From: JACVRW01 sp963820315
GTDB taxonomy: Bacteria > Actinomycetota > Thermoleophilia > Solirubrobacterales > Thermoleophilaceae
DNA length: 64,000 bases
Reading direction: 5' to 3'
Assembly (NCBI GenBank): GCA_963820315.1
Contig: CAWFZK010000048.1
Location: forward strand, 54,307 to 118,306
Shown: positions 39,842 to 47,387 of the stretch, one piece after another
How positions within the stretch are numbered: position 1 is the stretch's first letter
Layout: every line of letters begins with the position of its first letter
The notes under the pieces: model-generated
Databases searched by the model: none
What the model was told of the DNA's origin: nothing
What the model saw: the letters and a program-made list of their open reading frames with translations, nothing else
Position numbers and translations under genes: made by a program

Positions 39842-40474
39842 CTAAGAGTCGCCGTCGTCCTCGTCGCCGGCTTCCTCGCCGGCGCGGCTGATCACGATCC
39901 GGTCTGGCTCCACCGTGACCGTCACCGGCCGGTGCCCCGCCCAGTGCTCCGCGTAGACGGGATCGTCCTGCACGGCCGGGTCGAGCCACAGCCCATAGCC
40001 CTCGTCGCCGTGGTCGAAGGTGCCCTCGAGCGCCTTGGGCTGGCGCCGCCGGCCGCGTCCGCCGCGGCGCCCGCGGCGCCGCCGGCGCGGCTTGTCCTCG
40101 TCGCCTTCGTCCTCGTCGCCCTCGTCCTCGCCGCCGTCGTCGCCCTCCTCGGACTCCTCGGAGGGCTCCTCCTCCTCGGCCTGGCGCTCGGCCTCGAGCG
40201 CGGCCGCGACGAGGGCGTCGTCCTCGGCGCGCAGGTCCTGCTCGTCCGGCTCGGCGCCCGCCGTGCCGGCATCGCTCTCGCCCTCGGCGTCGGCCGGGGC
40301 GAGCTCGTGCTCGCGCTTGAAAGCGCGGATGTCCGCGACCGAGACCTCGAGTTGGTGGGCGATCCAGGCGTCGGTGCGCCCCTGGCGTACCCAGGTCCGG
40401 ATCTGGTTCAGCTGCGGCTTGAGCGATCTGCGTGCCAAACGGCGCCGGAGACTAGCAACGTGACGGTTGTCCAT
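39842..40474 (-). CDS. helix-turn-helix protein with long acidic and Arg-rich linkers
   Basis: About 210 residues from ATG 40474 (DNRHVASLRRRLARRS). The N-terminal 60 residues contain a homeodomain-like helix-turn-helix (QIRTWVRQGRTDAWIAHQLEVSVADIRAFKREH). Then comes an acidic low-complexity stretch (EEEEPSEESEEGDDGG...), an Arg/Gly-rich stretch (RRRRRGRRGGRGRRR) and a compact C-terminal domain (YGLWLDPAVQDDPVYAEHW...VTVTVEPDRIVISRA). The architecture suggests a nucleic-acid-binding protein. It is divergent from csrA with about 67 bases between starts. Family unknown. Confidence 0.7.
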   Translation of the reverse strand: MDNRHVASLRRRLARRSLKPQLNQIRTWVRQGRTDAWIAHQLEVSVADIRAFKREHELAPADAEGESDAGTAGAEPDEQDLRAEDDALVAAALEAERQAEEEEPSEESEEGDDGGEDEGDEDEGDEDKPRRRRRGRRGGRGRRRQPKALEGTFDHGDEGYGLWLDPAVQDDPVYAEHWAGHRPVTVTVEPDRIVISRAGEEAGDEDDGDS

Positions 40475-40541
40475 TGCGCGGATGGGTGACCGGTGCTTTA
40501 TTGGACTGGCAAGTACGTCTCGGCAGGGGAGGCGGCCAGTA

Positions 40542-40739
40542 ATGCTGGTCCTGACGCGCAAGTCGAATCAGAGCATCATGATCGGGGACGAGATCGAGAT
40601 CTCGGTCCTCGCGATCATGGGCGAAAAGGTACGCATCGGAATCGAGGCGCCGCGATCGGTGCCGGTGTTCCGGCGCGAGGTCTACGTTGAGATCCAGGAG
40701 GACGCGAACGGCACGAGCCTGAGCACGAACGGCGCTTGA
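40542..40739 (+). CDS. csrA: carbon storage regulator CsrA
   Basis: A 65-residue RNA-binding dimer that represses or stabilises mRNAs by binding GGA motifs. The whole protein matches CsrA: MLVLTRKSNQSIMIGDEIEI, then VRIGIEAPRSVPVFRREVY with the RNA-contacting VPVFRREVY region intact. ATG 40542 has GGGGAGG nine bases upstream, one of the few clear ribosome-binding sites in this part of the window. No flagellar genes or FliW lie nearby, whereas in many Gram-positives csrA sits with them. Confidence 0.93.
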   Translation: MLVLTRKSNQSIMIGDEIEISVLAIMGEKVRIGIEAPRSVPVFRREVYVEIQEDANGTSLSTNGA

Positions 40740-40758
40740 GCTGAGCTCTGCCGGCGAC

Positions 40759-41061
40759 TCAGCCGGCCAGCCAGGCGAGCGTCTCGAACATGACGATCGT
40801 CACGATCACGGCGGTCGCGATCAGCGTCAGCGCGAGCAGCAGGAAGCGGAAACTGCCGGCCTTGCGCGTGCGCTCCACACGCCGGAAGCGGGCACGCTGC
40901 GCAGACTCCTTGCGCAGCCGCTCCCGGCGCACGATCGACTCGGCGGCCTCCTCGCGAAAGGCCTCCTCGAACTGCGCAAGCGATTGGCGCATCCGCATGG
41001 TGCGCGGAAGGCTACCACCGGGATTTGGCTCACTGGTGCGCTTTCGCACCTTCAGGCTCAT
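40759..41061 (-). CDS. small basic membrane protein
   Basis: A 100-residue protein whose ATG overlaps the stop of the upstream aldolase gene (ATGA). The first 70 residues are highly charged and helical (QFEEAFREEAAESIVRRERLRKESAQR), followed by one C-terminal membrane helix (RFLLLALTLIATAVIVTIVMFETLAWL). This tail-anchored layout leaves the charged part in the cytoplasm. No family recognised. Confidence 0.65.
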   Translation of the reverse strand: MSLKVRKRTSEPNPGGSLPRTMRMRQSLAQFEEAFREEAAESIVRRERLRKESAQRARFRRVERTRKAGSFRFLLLALTLIATAVIVTIVMFETLAWLAG

Positions 41062-41990
41062 GCCGGGGCGTGCTCCTTGGCGGCGTCGGCGTAGACCTTC
41101 ACGAAGCGCAGGTAGTTGTCTGCGATCTGCGACGCCGCGGCGTCGCGCTCGAGGCTGCCGTCGAGGAACCCCTTGAGCGCGTCCCACCAGATGCTGCGCC
41201 CGATCGCGAAGCCGGCGTAGCCCGCCACCGGCGCGCCCGCGCGCAGCCACTCGTCCACCTTGTCGTCGTCCGCGCCACGCCCGAGCACGACGCAGATCAC
41301 GCCGTCGCGGCCATCGCGGCGGGCGGTGCGTGCGATCGCGTCGCAGTCCTCAGAGCTGTCGACGCCCTCGATCTTCCAGATGTCGGGCTCGACGCCGTTC
41401 TCCTGCATCTCGATGATCGTGCGCCGCATCAGCTCGGGACGGAGCTCGGCGTCGTAGCGGTCCTCGTCGCCTCCGACCTGGTCGAGCTGGGCCTGCTCGG
41501 CCGGCACCAGCAGCTCGAAGAGGTACTTGCGGTCGTTGTCGTGGAGCCAGTTGCCGAGGCGAGCGAGCCGCTCGGTCTGGCGGGCGTTCAGCTCGGCGTC
41601 GCCGTCCGGGTTGTAGCGGACGAGCACCTTCGAGAAGTCGGGGTCGAACTGCTCGATGTGGGCGCCGAAGTCGTCGCCGTACTGGAAGTCGAACTCGTCC
41701 TGACCCGACTTCTCTACGGGCATCGAGAGCAGCAGGCCGCGCTCCTTGGCCTCCTGCGGCAGGCCCGTCGGCGCTCCGAACTGCTCGTCTACGAGCGCCC
41801 CGGTCACGCCGGCCTCGGCGCCCTGCTCGGTGGCCTTGAGGAGCCCCTCGAAGATCAGGTGCTTGGCATCCGCGATCTGGTCCGTCTGCTCCGGGGTCGG
41901 GTCCCCCTCGATCCCGAACATCTTCTTCTGGAACGACCCGCGGTGGTCGAACGCGAGGATGTAGAGCATGCCGTCGTAGCCGAGTGCCAT
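41058..41990 (-). CDS. DUF2090-type aldolase (2-deoxy-5-keto-gluconate-6-phosphate aldolase-like)
   Basis: A 310-residue TIM-barrel protein starting at ATG 41990 with AAGGAGAA upstream. The N-terminus GYDGMLYILAFDHRGSFQKKMF is the DUF2090 signature (FDHR), which occurs alone or fused to IolC kinases. Other blocks include LVDEQFGAPTGLP, PVEKSGQDEFDFQYG, EGVDSSEDCDAI and AGYAGFAIGRSIWWDALKGF. Relatives cleave 2-deoxy-5-keto-gluconate 6-phosphate in inositol catabolism. No other iol genes are nearby, so the substrate is uncertain. Confidence 0.82.
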   Translation of the reverse strand: MALGYDGMLYILAFDHRGSFQKKMFGIEGDPTPEQTDQIADAKHLIFEGLLKATEQGAEAGVTGALVDEQFGAPTGLPQEAKERGLLLSMPVEKSGQDEFDFQYGDDFGAHIEQFDPDFSKVLVRYNPDGDAELNARQTERLARLGNWLHDNDRKYLFELLVPAEQAQLDQVGGDEDRYDAELRPELMRRTIIEMQENGVEPDIWKIEGVDSSEDCDAIARTARRDGRDGVICVVLGRGADDDKVDEWLRAGAPVAGYAGFAIGRSIWWDALKGFLDGSLERDAAASQIADNYLRFVKVYADAAKEHAPA

Positions 41991-42050
41991 CGGTTCTCCT
42001 TCGTATTGAACAACCCGCTTTATACCCCGTTTGCCGCCGAGTGATCCGGT

Positions 42051-42056
42051 TACGAT
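42051..42056 (+). promoter_or_regulatory. leaderless-type -10 element of the GCS2 ligase
   Basis: TACGAT is followed by exactly 6 bases and the GTG at 42063, ideal leaderless spacing. Confidence 0.6.
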
Positions 42057-42062
42057 GGCCGG

Positions 42063-43199
42063 GTGGAGCACCGTTTCAGGGGCCCCTCCTACACCCTGGG
42101 GATCGAGGAGGAGCTCATGATCGTCGACGACGAGACGCTCGACCTCTCCAGTTCGATCGAAGCCCTCCTTGAGGACCTAAGCGACGTGACGACCGAGGGC
42201 GAGGTCAAGCCTGAGCTGATGGAGTCGGTCTGCGAGATCGCGACGACCCCTGTGCGCAACACGGGCGAGGCCGGTGCCCAGTTGCGCGCTCTCCGCCGCA
42301 CCGTCCAGCAGGTGGCCCAGCAGCGCGGGCTCTCGATCGGCGCGGCCGGCACGCACCCGTTCGCGCTCTGGGAGGACCAGCGCGTCGTCGCGCGCTCGCG
42401 CTACCGCGACCTGATCTCGGGGCTCCAGTTCGTGGCGCGCCAGGAGATCATCTTCGGCATCCACGTGCACGTCGGGCTCGACGACCCCGACAAGGCGATC
42501 CACGTGACGAACGGCATGCGCGTGCACGTGCCGCTGCTGCTCGCGCTGTCGGCCAACTCTCCCTTCTGGCGGGGTGACGCCACCGGGCTCGACTCGGCGC
42601 GGACACCGATCTTCCGCACCTTCCCGCGCGTCGGCATCCCGCCCCGCTACGACGACTTCGCCGACTGGGCGCGCCGCATCGAGTTCATGATGAGCTCGAA
42701 GGTGATCGGCGACTACACGTACCTCTGGTACGACGTCCGGCCTCACCCGAACTTCGGCACCGTCGAGGTGCGCTGCATGGACTCGCAGACGCGCGTCGAG
42801 CACACGCTCGCGATCGCCGCGCTGATCCAGGCGATGGTCAAGGAGCTCGCCGAGCACTTCGAGGCGGGCAAGGAGCTGTCGCGCTACCCGTACGAGATGC
42901 TCGACGAGAACAAGTGGCTGGCGGCCCGGCACGGCCTCGCGGGATCGCTCGTCGACCTCCCCGACAGGAGCCGGGTTCCCGTACCCGAGCTGGCGCGGCG
43001 GCTGATCGCGCGGCTGCGCCCACACGCGGAGGAACTGGGCTCTGCGGCCGAGTTCGACTGGCTCGATGACCTGCTCGAGAAGGGGAACGGGGCCTCCCGC
43101 CAGGTCGTCGTCTACGACGCGAATCACGACCTGCGCGAGGTGGTCCGGGAGATCCTCGACGCCACCGTGCCCGAGACAGCTGAGGCTCCGAGCGAGTAG
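42063..43199 (+). CDS. GCS2/YbdK-type carboxylate-amine ligase (glutamate-cysteine ligase-like)
   Basis: A 378-residue ATP-grasp-like ligase. The GCS2 signatures are YTLGIEEELMIVD at the start, IGAAGTHPFALWEDQ, FGIHVHVGLDDPD, LLLALSANSPFWRG and TVEVRCMDSQTRVEHT. Family members join Glu (or another carboxylate) to an amine or Cys. In actinobacteria related enzymes act in glutathione-like or ergothioneine routes, but the substrate cannot be read here. The N-terminus EHRFRGPSYTLG supports the GTG start. Confidence 0.88.
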   Translation: MEHRFRGPSYTLGIEEELMIVDDETLDLSSSIEALLEDLSDVTTEGEVKPELMESVCEIATTPVRNTGEAGAQLRALRRTVQQVAQQRGLSIGAAGTHPFALWEDQRVVARSRYRDLISGLQFVARQEIIFGIHVHVGLDDPDKAIHVTNGMRVHVPLLLALSANSPFWRGDATGLDSARTPIFRTFPRVGIPPRYDDFADWARRIEFMMSSKVIGDYTYLWYDVRPHPNFGTVEVRCMDSQTRVEHTLAIAALIQAMVKELAEHFEAGKELSRYPYEMLDENKWLAARHGLAGSLVDLPDRSRVPVPELARRLIARLRPHAEELGSAAEFDWLDDLLEKGNGASRQVVVYDANHDLREVVREILDATVPETAEAPSE

Positions 43200-43214
43200 C
43201 CATTTCCGGCCGGG

Positions 43215-43220
43215 TACTCT
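43215..43220 (+). promoter_or_regulatory. leaderless-type -10 element of the rhomboid-like gene
   Basis: TACTCT ends 8 bases before the GTG at 43229. Confidence 0.5.
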
Positions 43221-43228
43221 GAGAGGGC

Positions 43229-44008
43229 GTGTCGCAGCCTGACCTCTTCGTAGTCTGCAAGAACTGCGGGTCCGAGGTGAGCCCGTACATCACCGAGTGC
43301 CCGTATTGCGGGCAGCGGATCCGCAAGCGCGCGCCGAAGCTCGACCGCTCGGGCGGCGAGCCGCAGCCGAAGCGCAGGGGGAGGGCGAAGCTGCCGCGGC
43401 TGCGCGCCGAGGAGATCGCCGGCATCGCGCCCGATATCCGGCCCTACGCGACCTTTGGACTGATCCTCATCTGCGTCGCGATGCTGCTCGTGTACGCCGC
43501 GGACCCGAGCTTCGAGTGGTACCTCCTGGTACCGGTGCAGGACGACGTCTGGCGCTGGTTCGCCGCGCCCTTCCTGCACGGCGACCAGCTCGGCTACGCG
43601 TTCGTCGCGCTCGTCCCCGTGGCCATCTTCGGAACGCTGCTGGAGCGCCGCTTCGGGCCGCTCGTTCCCGTTGTCTTGTTCGTGCTCTGCGGCGCCGCGG
43701 GCGCCGCGCTCGCGGTGACGCTCGAGACGCCACCGCTCTTCGAGGATCCCCCGTTCTGGAGCGTGTTCGGCGCGAACGGCGCCGCACTCGGGATGCTGTG
43801 CGCCTGGCTCGTCGACGACCGCCTCGCGGCGCGCCGTGGCGACGACCGCGAGAACGACCTGCTGGGCGTGTACGTGATCGCCGTCGTGCTGGTGCTGCTC
43901 TCGCTCACGACCGAGGAGGCCAACATCGCGTCCGCCGTCGGCGGCGCCGCCGTCGGCGCGCTGCTCGGGCTCGTGCTGCGGCTCTTCACTCGGAAGAGCG
44001 CCTACTGA
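43229..44008 (+). CDS. zinc-ribbon rhomboid-fold membrane protein, catalytically inactive
   Basis: A 259-residue protein. A zinc ribbon with CKNCG and CPYCG (residues 10-28) and a basic linker precede six hydrophobic segments with rhomboid landmarks WRWFAAPFLHGDQLGYAF and GTLLERRFGP. The catalytic GxSG loop reads GANG (residues 181-184), so Asn183 replaces the Ser nucleophile. The partner His of the last helix is also missing (NIASAVGGAAVGALLG). It is therefore a rhomboid pseudoprotease, probably a membrane adaptor or client-retention factor. The next genes follow closely in the same direction. Confidence 0.85.
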   Translation: MSQPDLFVVCKNCGSEVSPYITECPYCGQRIRKRAPKLDRSGGEPQPKRRGRAKLPRLRAEEIAGIAPDIRPYATFGLILICVAMLLVYAADPSFEWYLLVPVQDDVWRWFAAPFLHGDQLGYAFVALVPVAIFGTLLERRFGPLVPVVLFVLCGAAGAALAVTLETPPLFEDPPFWSVFGANGAALGMLCAWLVDDRLAARRGDDRENDLLGVYVIAVVLVLLSLTTEEANIASAVGGAAVGALLGLVLRLFTRKSAY

Positions 44009-44016
44009 CCGACCCG

Positions 44017-44364
44017 ATGTTCTCGGACGAGCAGCTCGACGCGGCCATCCGCGCGCTGTCCGAGCCGGGGCGCTTCCAGGGTGCCGAGCGGCTCGTCGCC
44101 GCGGCGGCGCCGCAGCTCCAGCGCATCCTGGGCGAGGCGCTCGACGAGGGCGGCTGGTTCGGCGAGGCGCACGCGTCGCAGGTCCGCCAGGCCGTCCGCG
44201 AGCCGGACGAGGCGGCGCGCGCGGAGCGGATCGAGGAGCTGATCGCCGAGGAGACCCGCATGGGCATGCTGATCGGCGTCGCGGTTGGATGGGAGCTTGC
44301 CCGCGAATTGGGCAAGATGCCGGACGAGGACCAAGACCAACCCGAGACTTCCGGAGGAAACTGA
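44017..44364 (+). CDS. 115-residue hypothetical helical protein
   Basis: A soluble, acidic, helix-rich protein (FSDEQLDAAIRALSEPGRFQGAERLVAAAAPQL...). A central block, ILGEALDEGGWFGEAHASQVRQAV, is followed by a Met-rich amphipathic segment (RMGMLIGVAVGWELARELG). It starts 8 bases after the rhomboid-like gene and ends 2 bases before the metallo-hydrolase, so it is part of that operon. A CTG at 44005 would overlap the previous stop but ATG 44017 is simpler. Family not recognised. Confidence 0.7.
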   Translation: MFSDEQLDAAIRALSEPGRFQGAERLVAAAAPQLQRILGEALDEGGWFGEAHASQVRQAVREPDEAARAERIEELIAEETRMGMLIGVAVGWELARELGKMPDEDQDQPETSGGN

Positions 44365-44366
44365 CC

Positions 44367-45064
44367 GTGGACATCCGCTTCCTGGGGCATGCCTGCTTCG
44401 AGCTGAGCGACGGCGACACGCGCGTGCTCGTCGACCCCTTCCTGACGGGCAACCCGAAGGCGGCCGTGGAGGCCTCCGAGGTGGAGCCCACCCACATCTT
44501 CCTGACCCACGGGCACGCCGACCACTGGGGCGATGTCGTCGACATCGCGAAGCGCACCGGCGCTCAGTGCGTCGCGATCACGGAGGTTGCAGGTGAGCTC
44601 GGCGACCACGGGATCGAGAACACGGCCGACCCGAACCTTGGCGGCACGGTCGAGTTCGAGGGCGGCTGGGTGCGGCTCGTGCCGGCCTGGCACACCTCGA
44701 CGACCCCGGGCGGCACGGTGAACATCCCGGCAGGCATGGTGATCAACCTCGGCGGCAAGACCGTCTACCACCTCGGCGACACGGCGCTCTTCTCCGACCT
44801 GCGCCTCGTGGGCGAGCGAGACGACCTCGACGCCGCGTTGGTCTGCATCGGCGGCCATTACACGATGGACCGCCACGACGCCGTGATCGCCTGTGAGCTG
44901 ATAAGCGCCCGGACCGTCGATCCCGTGTCACTACAACACGATCCCGGCGATCGAGACCGACGCGCAGGCTTTCAAGGCCGAGGTCGAGCAGTCGTACCGC
45001 AGGCGAGGGCAGGCGCCAGACGACCGTCGAGGTGCTCGAGCCGGGCGCCTCGATAAGCGTCTAA
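44367..45064 (+). CDS. UPF0173-type metallo-beta-lactamase-fold hydrolase (two single-base frameshifts)
   Basis: About 231 residues when repaired. The N-terminus reads VDIRFLGHACFELSDGDTRV. The metal-binding HxHxDH motif is FLTHGHADHWGD, with later ligands in VPAWHTSTTPGG, VYHLGDTALFSD and CIGGHYTMDRHDAV. Near 44919 one extra G shifts the frame so that the IPCHYNTIPAIETDAQAFKA end is read in the second frame; near 45001 another extra base moves the final TTVEVLEPGASISV into the third. Codon use is normal throughout, so consensus errors are likely. Substrate unknown. Confidence 0.8.
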
Positions 45065-45590
45065 GTGCGAGTCGCCGCGGCGCTCCTCGCCGCGCTGGTG
45101 CTGCTGGTCGCGGGCTGCGCGGACGACGACGACGACGCGACACGACCCCGACCGCGCCGGCCGTGACGGAGACAACCGAGACCGAGACGGCGCCAGAGGT
45201 CGAGACCGAGACCGAGGTCGAGACGCAGACGCGAGGTCGAGACCGAGACCGGAGATCGAGACGGAGACCTCTCCCGAGGACCAGCCCGGCGGCGCCGGCG
45301 ACGAGGAGCCGGCACGCTCGCTGGCGCTCTTCACCGCGCAGGGCGGGCGCGTCACGCCGCGCGTCGTGCGCGTCCCCTCGTTCATCTCGGTGCGTGTGGA
45401 GTTCCGCGCTCGCGACGACGGGCCCTACATCCTCGAGATCGGCGGCCAGAGGATCGAGGTGGGCGGCCAGCTCAGCTCCGGGTCGGTGAGCCTCGACGGC
45501 CTGCGCCCGGGTGACGCCTACGTGGGCACGCTCGGTGGCAGCGCGAGCGGGCGCGTGCGGGTGGAGGCGACCGCGGAGCCCGGCCCCTAG
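45065..45590 (+). CDS. lipoprotein with Glu-Thr repeat linker (several indels)
   Basis: Starts at GTG directly after the hydrolase stop. The signal peptide RVAAALLAALVLLVAGC has a good lipobox (VAGC), followed by DDDDD. A linker of TETE-like repeats (TETTETETAPEVETETEVET) leads to a C-terminal beta-rich domain (SLALFTAQGGRVTPRVVRV...YILEIGGQRIEVGG). To read one protein the sequence needs one added base near 45142 and one removed at each of 45232 and 45251. The repeats make both replication slippage and sequencing error plausible. The outer domain has a cupredoxin-like feel but lacks visible copper ligands. Confidence 0.6.
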
Positions 45591-45668
45591 CGGCTCAGCT
45601 GGCCGGCCAGCCAGGTGGTCCGTTACGCTGGCGCAGGGAAAGAGCGAGCACCGAGGAGAGAGCAGACC

Positions 45669-46589
45669 GTGAGCGATTCCGTCACTCAGCGGACCGATCG
45701 AGCCGACTTCCAGGCCACCAGCGACCCGGCTGTGCTGGAGTCGGCTGACCGCGGCGAGGTGCACCTGCTGAGCTACTTCGAGCTGTACGAGCTCTGGGAG
45801 CGCCAGCAGTGGGCGACCCAGGACATCGACTTCACCCAGGACCGGATCGACTGGCACGAGCGCATCCCGGAGGAGGAGCGCTTCCAGCGCATGTACGGCC
45901 TGTCCTCCTTCTTCATCGGCGAGCAGAAGGTGGCCGAGGAGCTCGGCCCGATGATGCGCGCCGCGCCGACCGAGGAGATGCGCATCTTCCTCTGCACGCA
46001 GATCGCCGACGAGGCGCGGCACGTGCGCTTCTTCAACCGCTTCTACGAGGAGGTGGGCGTGCTCGAGGCGGACACCCTGCACGGACGCCTCGTCGAGACC
46101 AGCGAGCACGTCAACCCGGAGTTCAACGAGCTCTTCGACGAGATGCTGAAGGGCCGGGTCGACCGCCTCGCTCGCGCGCCCGAGGACCTCGAGGCGCTCG
46201 TCGAGGCCGTGACGCTCTACCACATGGTGATCGAGGGCATGCTCGCGCTCACCGGCCAGCACTTCATCCTCCAGTACAACGAGGAGGTGGGCACGCTGCC
46301 GGGCTTCTGCGAGGGCTTCAACAAGATCGCGCGGGACGAGCACCGCCACGTCGCATTCGGCGCGCGCTTCCTGCGCGAGATGGCCCAGGAGGACAGCCGC
46401 TACGGCGAGGCGATCACGCGCACGATGGCCGAGGTCGCCCCGATAGCGGACCGCGTCCTGCAGCCGAAGTGGTACGTCGAGGGCGAGACCGAGGTCCTCG
46501 GCGCCTCCATGGAGGAGACGCGCGCGTTCGCGATGAAGGCGCTCGAGCGGCGCCTGAAGGTCATCGGCCTGGCGCCGGCGGCCGCCTGA
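45669..46589 (+). CDS. R2-like ferritin-fold di-iron protein (ribonucleotide reductase beta-type)
   Basis: About 306 residues from GTG 45669, preceded by GAGGAGAG. The four-helix di-iron site is complete: Glu85 in IGEQKVAEEL, Glu116/His119 in ADEARHVRFF, Glu189 in VIEGMLALTGQHF and Glu224/His227 in ARDEHRHVAFG. It belongs to the ribonucleotide reductase small-subunit superfamily. No large subunit (nrdA/nrdE) or NrdI lies in the window, so it may be an R2-like ligand-binding oxidase or a beta subunit encoded apart from its partner. TACGCT about 50 bases upstream may be its promoter. Confidence 0.82.
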   Translation: MSDSVTQRTDRADFQATSDPAVLESADRGEVHLLSYFELYELWERQQWATQDIDFTQDRIDWHERIPEEERFQRMYGLSSFFIGEQKVAEELGPMMRAAPTEEMRIFLCTQIADEARHVRFFNRFYEEVGVLEADTLHGRLVETSEHVNPEFNELFDEMLKGRVDRLARAPEDLEALVEAVTLYHMVIEGMLALTGQHFILQYNEEVGTLPGFCEGFNKIARDEHRHVAFGARFLREMAQEDSRYGEAITRTMAEVAPIADRVLQPKWYVEGETEVLGASMEETRAFAMKALERRLKVIGLAPAAA

Positions 46590-46592
46590 TCG

Positions 46593-47003
46593 TCAGATCC
46601 CGAAGCTGCCCTCGTCGACGAGCTTGACGGCTCGGCGGCAGAGCTCGGCGGCCACGTCGAGGTCGAGGTTGTCGAGCTTCGTGAAGCGCACGCAGCTCTT
46701 GCCGACGCTGACCTTGCCGAGCCGCTCGGCGTTCTGCTCCGCGAGGTAGCCGCCGTCCTCGGCGGCGCAGATGTAGAGCGACACGTAGCGCTTCTGGTTC
46801 GTCAGGCCGATCACGAACCACTCGTTCTCCTTGCCGTTCGCGAGGCGATAGCGGTAGGTGCCGTAGCCGATGAACTTGTTCCACATCTTCACGTCGAGCT
46901 CGGGGACCTCGGTGTGGACGCGCTCGTGCACGCTGCGAACGGCCTCGCGGCGGTCCTCTGGAAGCGACTCGATGTACTGCTCGACGGCGGGATCGACGCT
47001 CAT
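46593..47003 (-). CDS. DUF1801-type protein
   Basis: A 136-residue soluble protein. The N-terminal AVEQYIESLPEDRREAVRSVHERVH and the block YGTYRYRLANGKENEWFVIGLTNQKRYVSLYI fit the DUF1801/YdhG-like fold, often linked to iron or small-ligand binding though unproven. It follows csaA by 3 bases and is probably cotranscribed with it. Convergent with the R2-like gene, whose stop lies 3 bases away. Confidence 0.78.
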   Translation of the reverse strand: MSVDPAVEQYIESLPEDRREAVRSVHERVHTEVPELDVKMWNKFIGYGTYRYRLANGKENEWFVIGLTNQKRYVSLYICAAEDGGYLAEQNAERLGKVSVGKSCVRFTKLDNLDLDVAAELCRRAVKLVDEGSFGI

Positions 47004-47006
47004 CGC

Positions 47007-47336
47007 TCAGAACATCCTGCCGCCGAGCGGAACCTCAGAGTCCGGCCGCAGCAGGATCACGCGGCCCTCTTCGTCCGGCACGCCGAGGGTGAGCACCTCG
47101 GAGCGCACGGGGCCGATCTGGCGCGGCGGGAAGTTGACGACCGCGACGACAAGGCTGCCCTCGAGCTCCTCGCGCGTGTAGTTCGTGATCTGCGCGCTCG
47201 AGCGCTTCTCGCCGATCTCCGGGCCGAAGTCGATGCGCAGCTTCCAGGCGGGCTTGCGCGCCTCCGGGAAGTCCTCGACGCTCGTGATGCGGCCGACGCG
47301 GATGTCGACCTTCATGAAGTCCTCGAAGTCGATCAC
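47007..47336 (-). CDS. csaA: CsaA-type tRNA-binding / chaperone-like protein
   Basis: A 109-residue OB-fold protein from GTG 47336 (VIDFEDFMKVDIRVGRI). The tRNA-binding domain signature continues with DFPEARKPAWKLRIDFG, SSAQITNYTREELEG and LVVAVVNFPPRQIGPVRSEVL. CsaA has tRNA-binding and protein-export chaperone activities in Bacillus. The longest frame begins at 47354, but the family starts near IxDFxxxDIRVG and is about 110 residues long. First gene of a two-gene unit with DUF1801. Confidence 0.88.
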   Translation of the reverse strand: MIDFEDFMKVDIRVGRITSVEDFPEARKPAWKLRIDFGPEIGEKRSSAQITNYTREELEGSLVVAVVNFPPRQIGPVRSEVLTLGVPDEEGRVILLRPDSEVPLGGRMF

Positions 47337-47374
47337 GGTGCGGCAGGCTCTCACAGGTCGCGGGTGTGCGTCGT

Positions 47375-47380
47375 TAGCGT
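47375..47380 (+). promoter_or_regulatory. leaderless-type -10 element of the EamA transporter
   Basis: TAGCGT is followed after 7 bases by a TTG at 47388, the proposed start. The short divergent interval to csaA leaves no room for a leader. Confidence 0.4.
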
Positions 47381-47387
47381 CGTAGGC

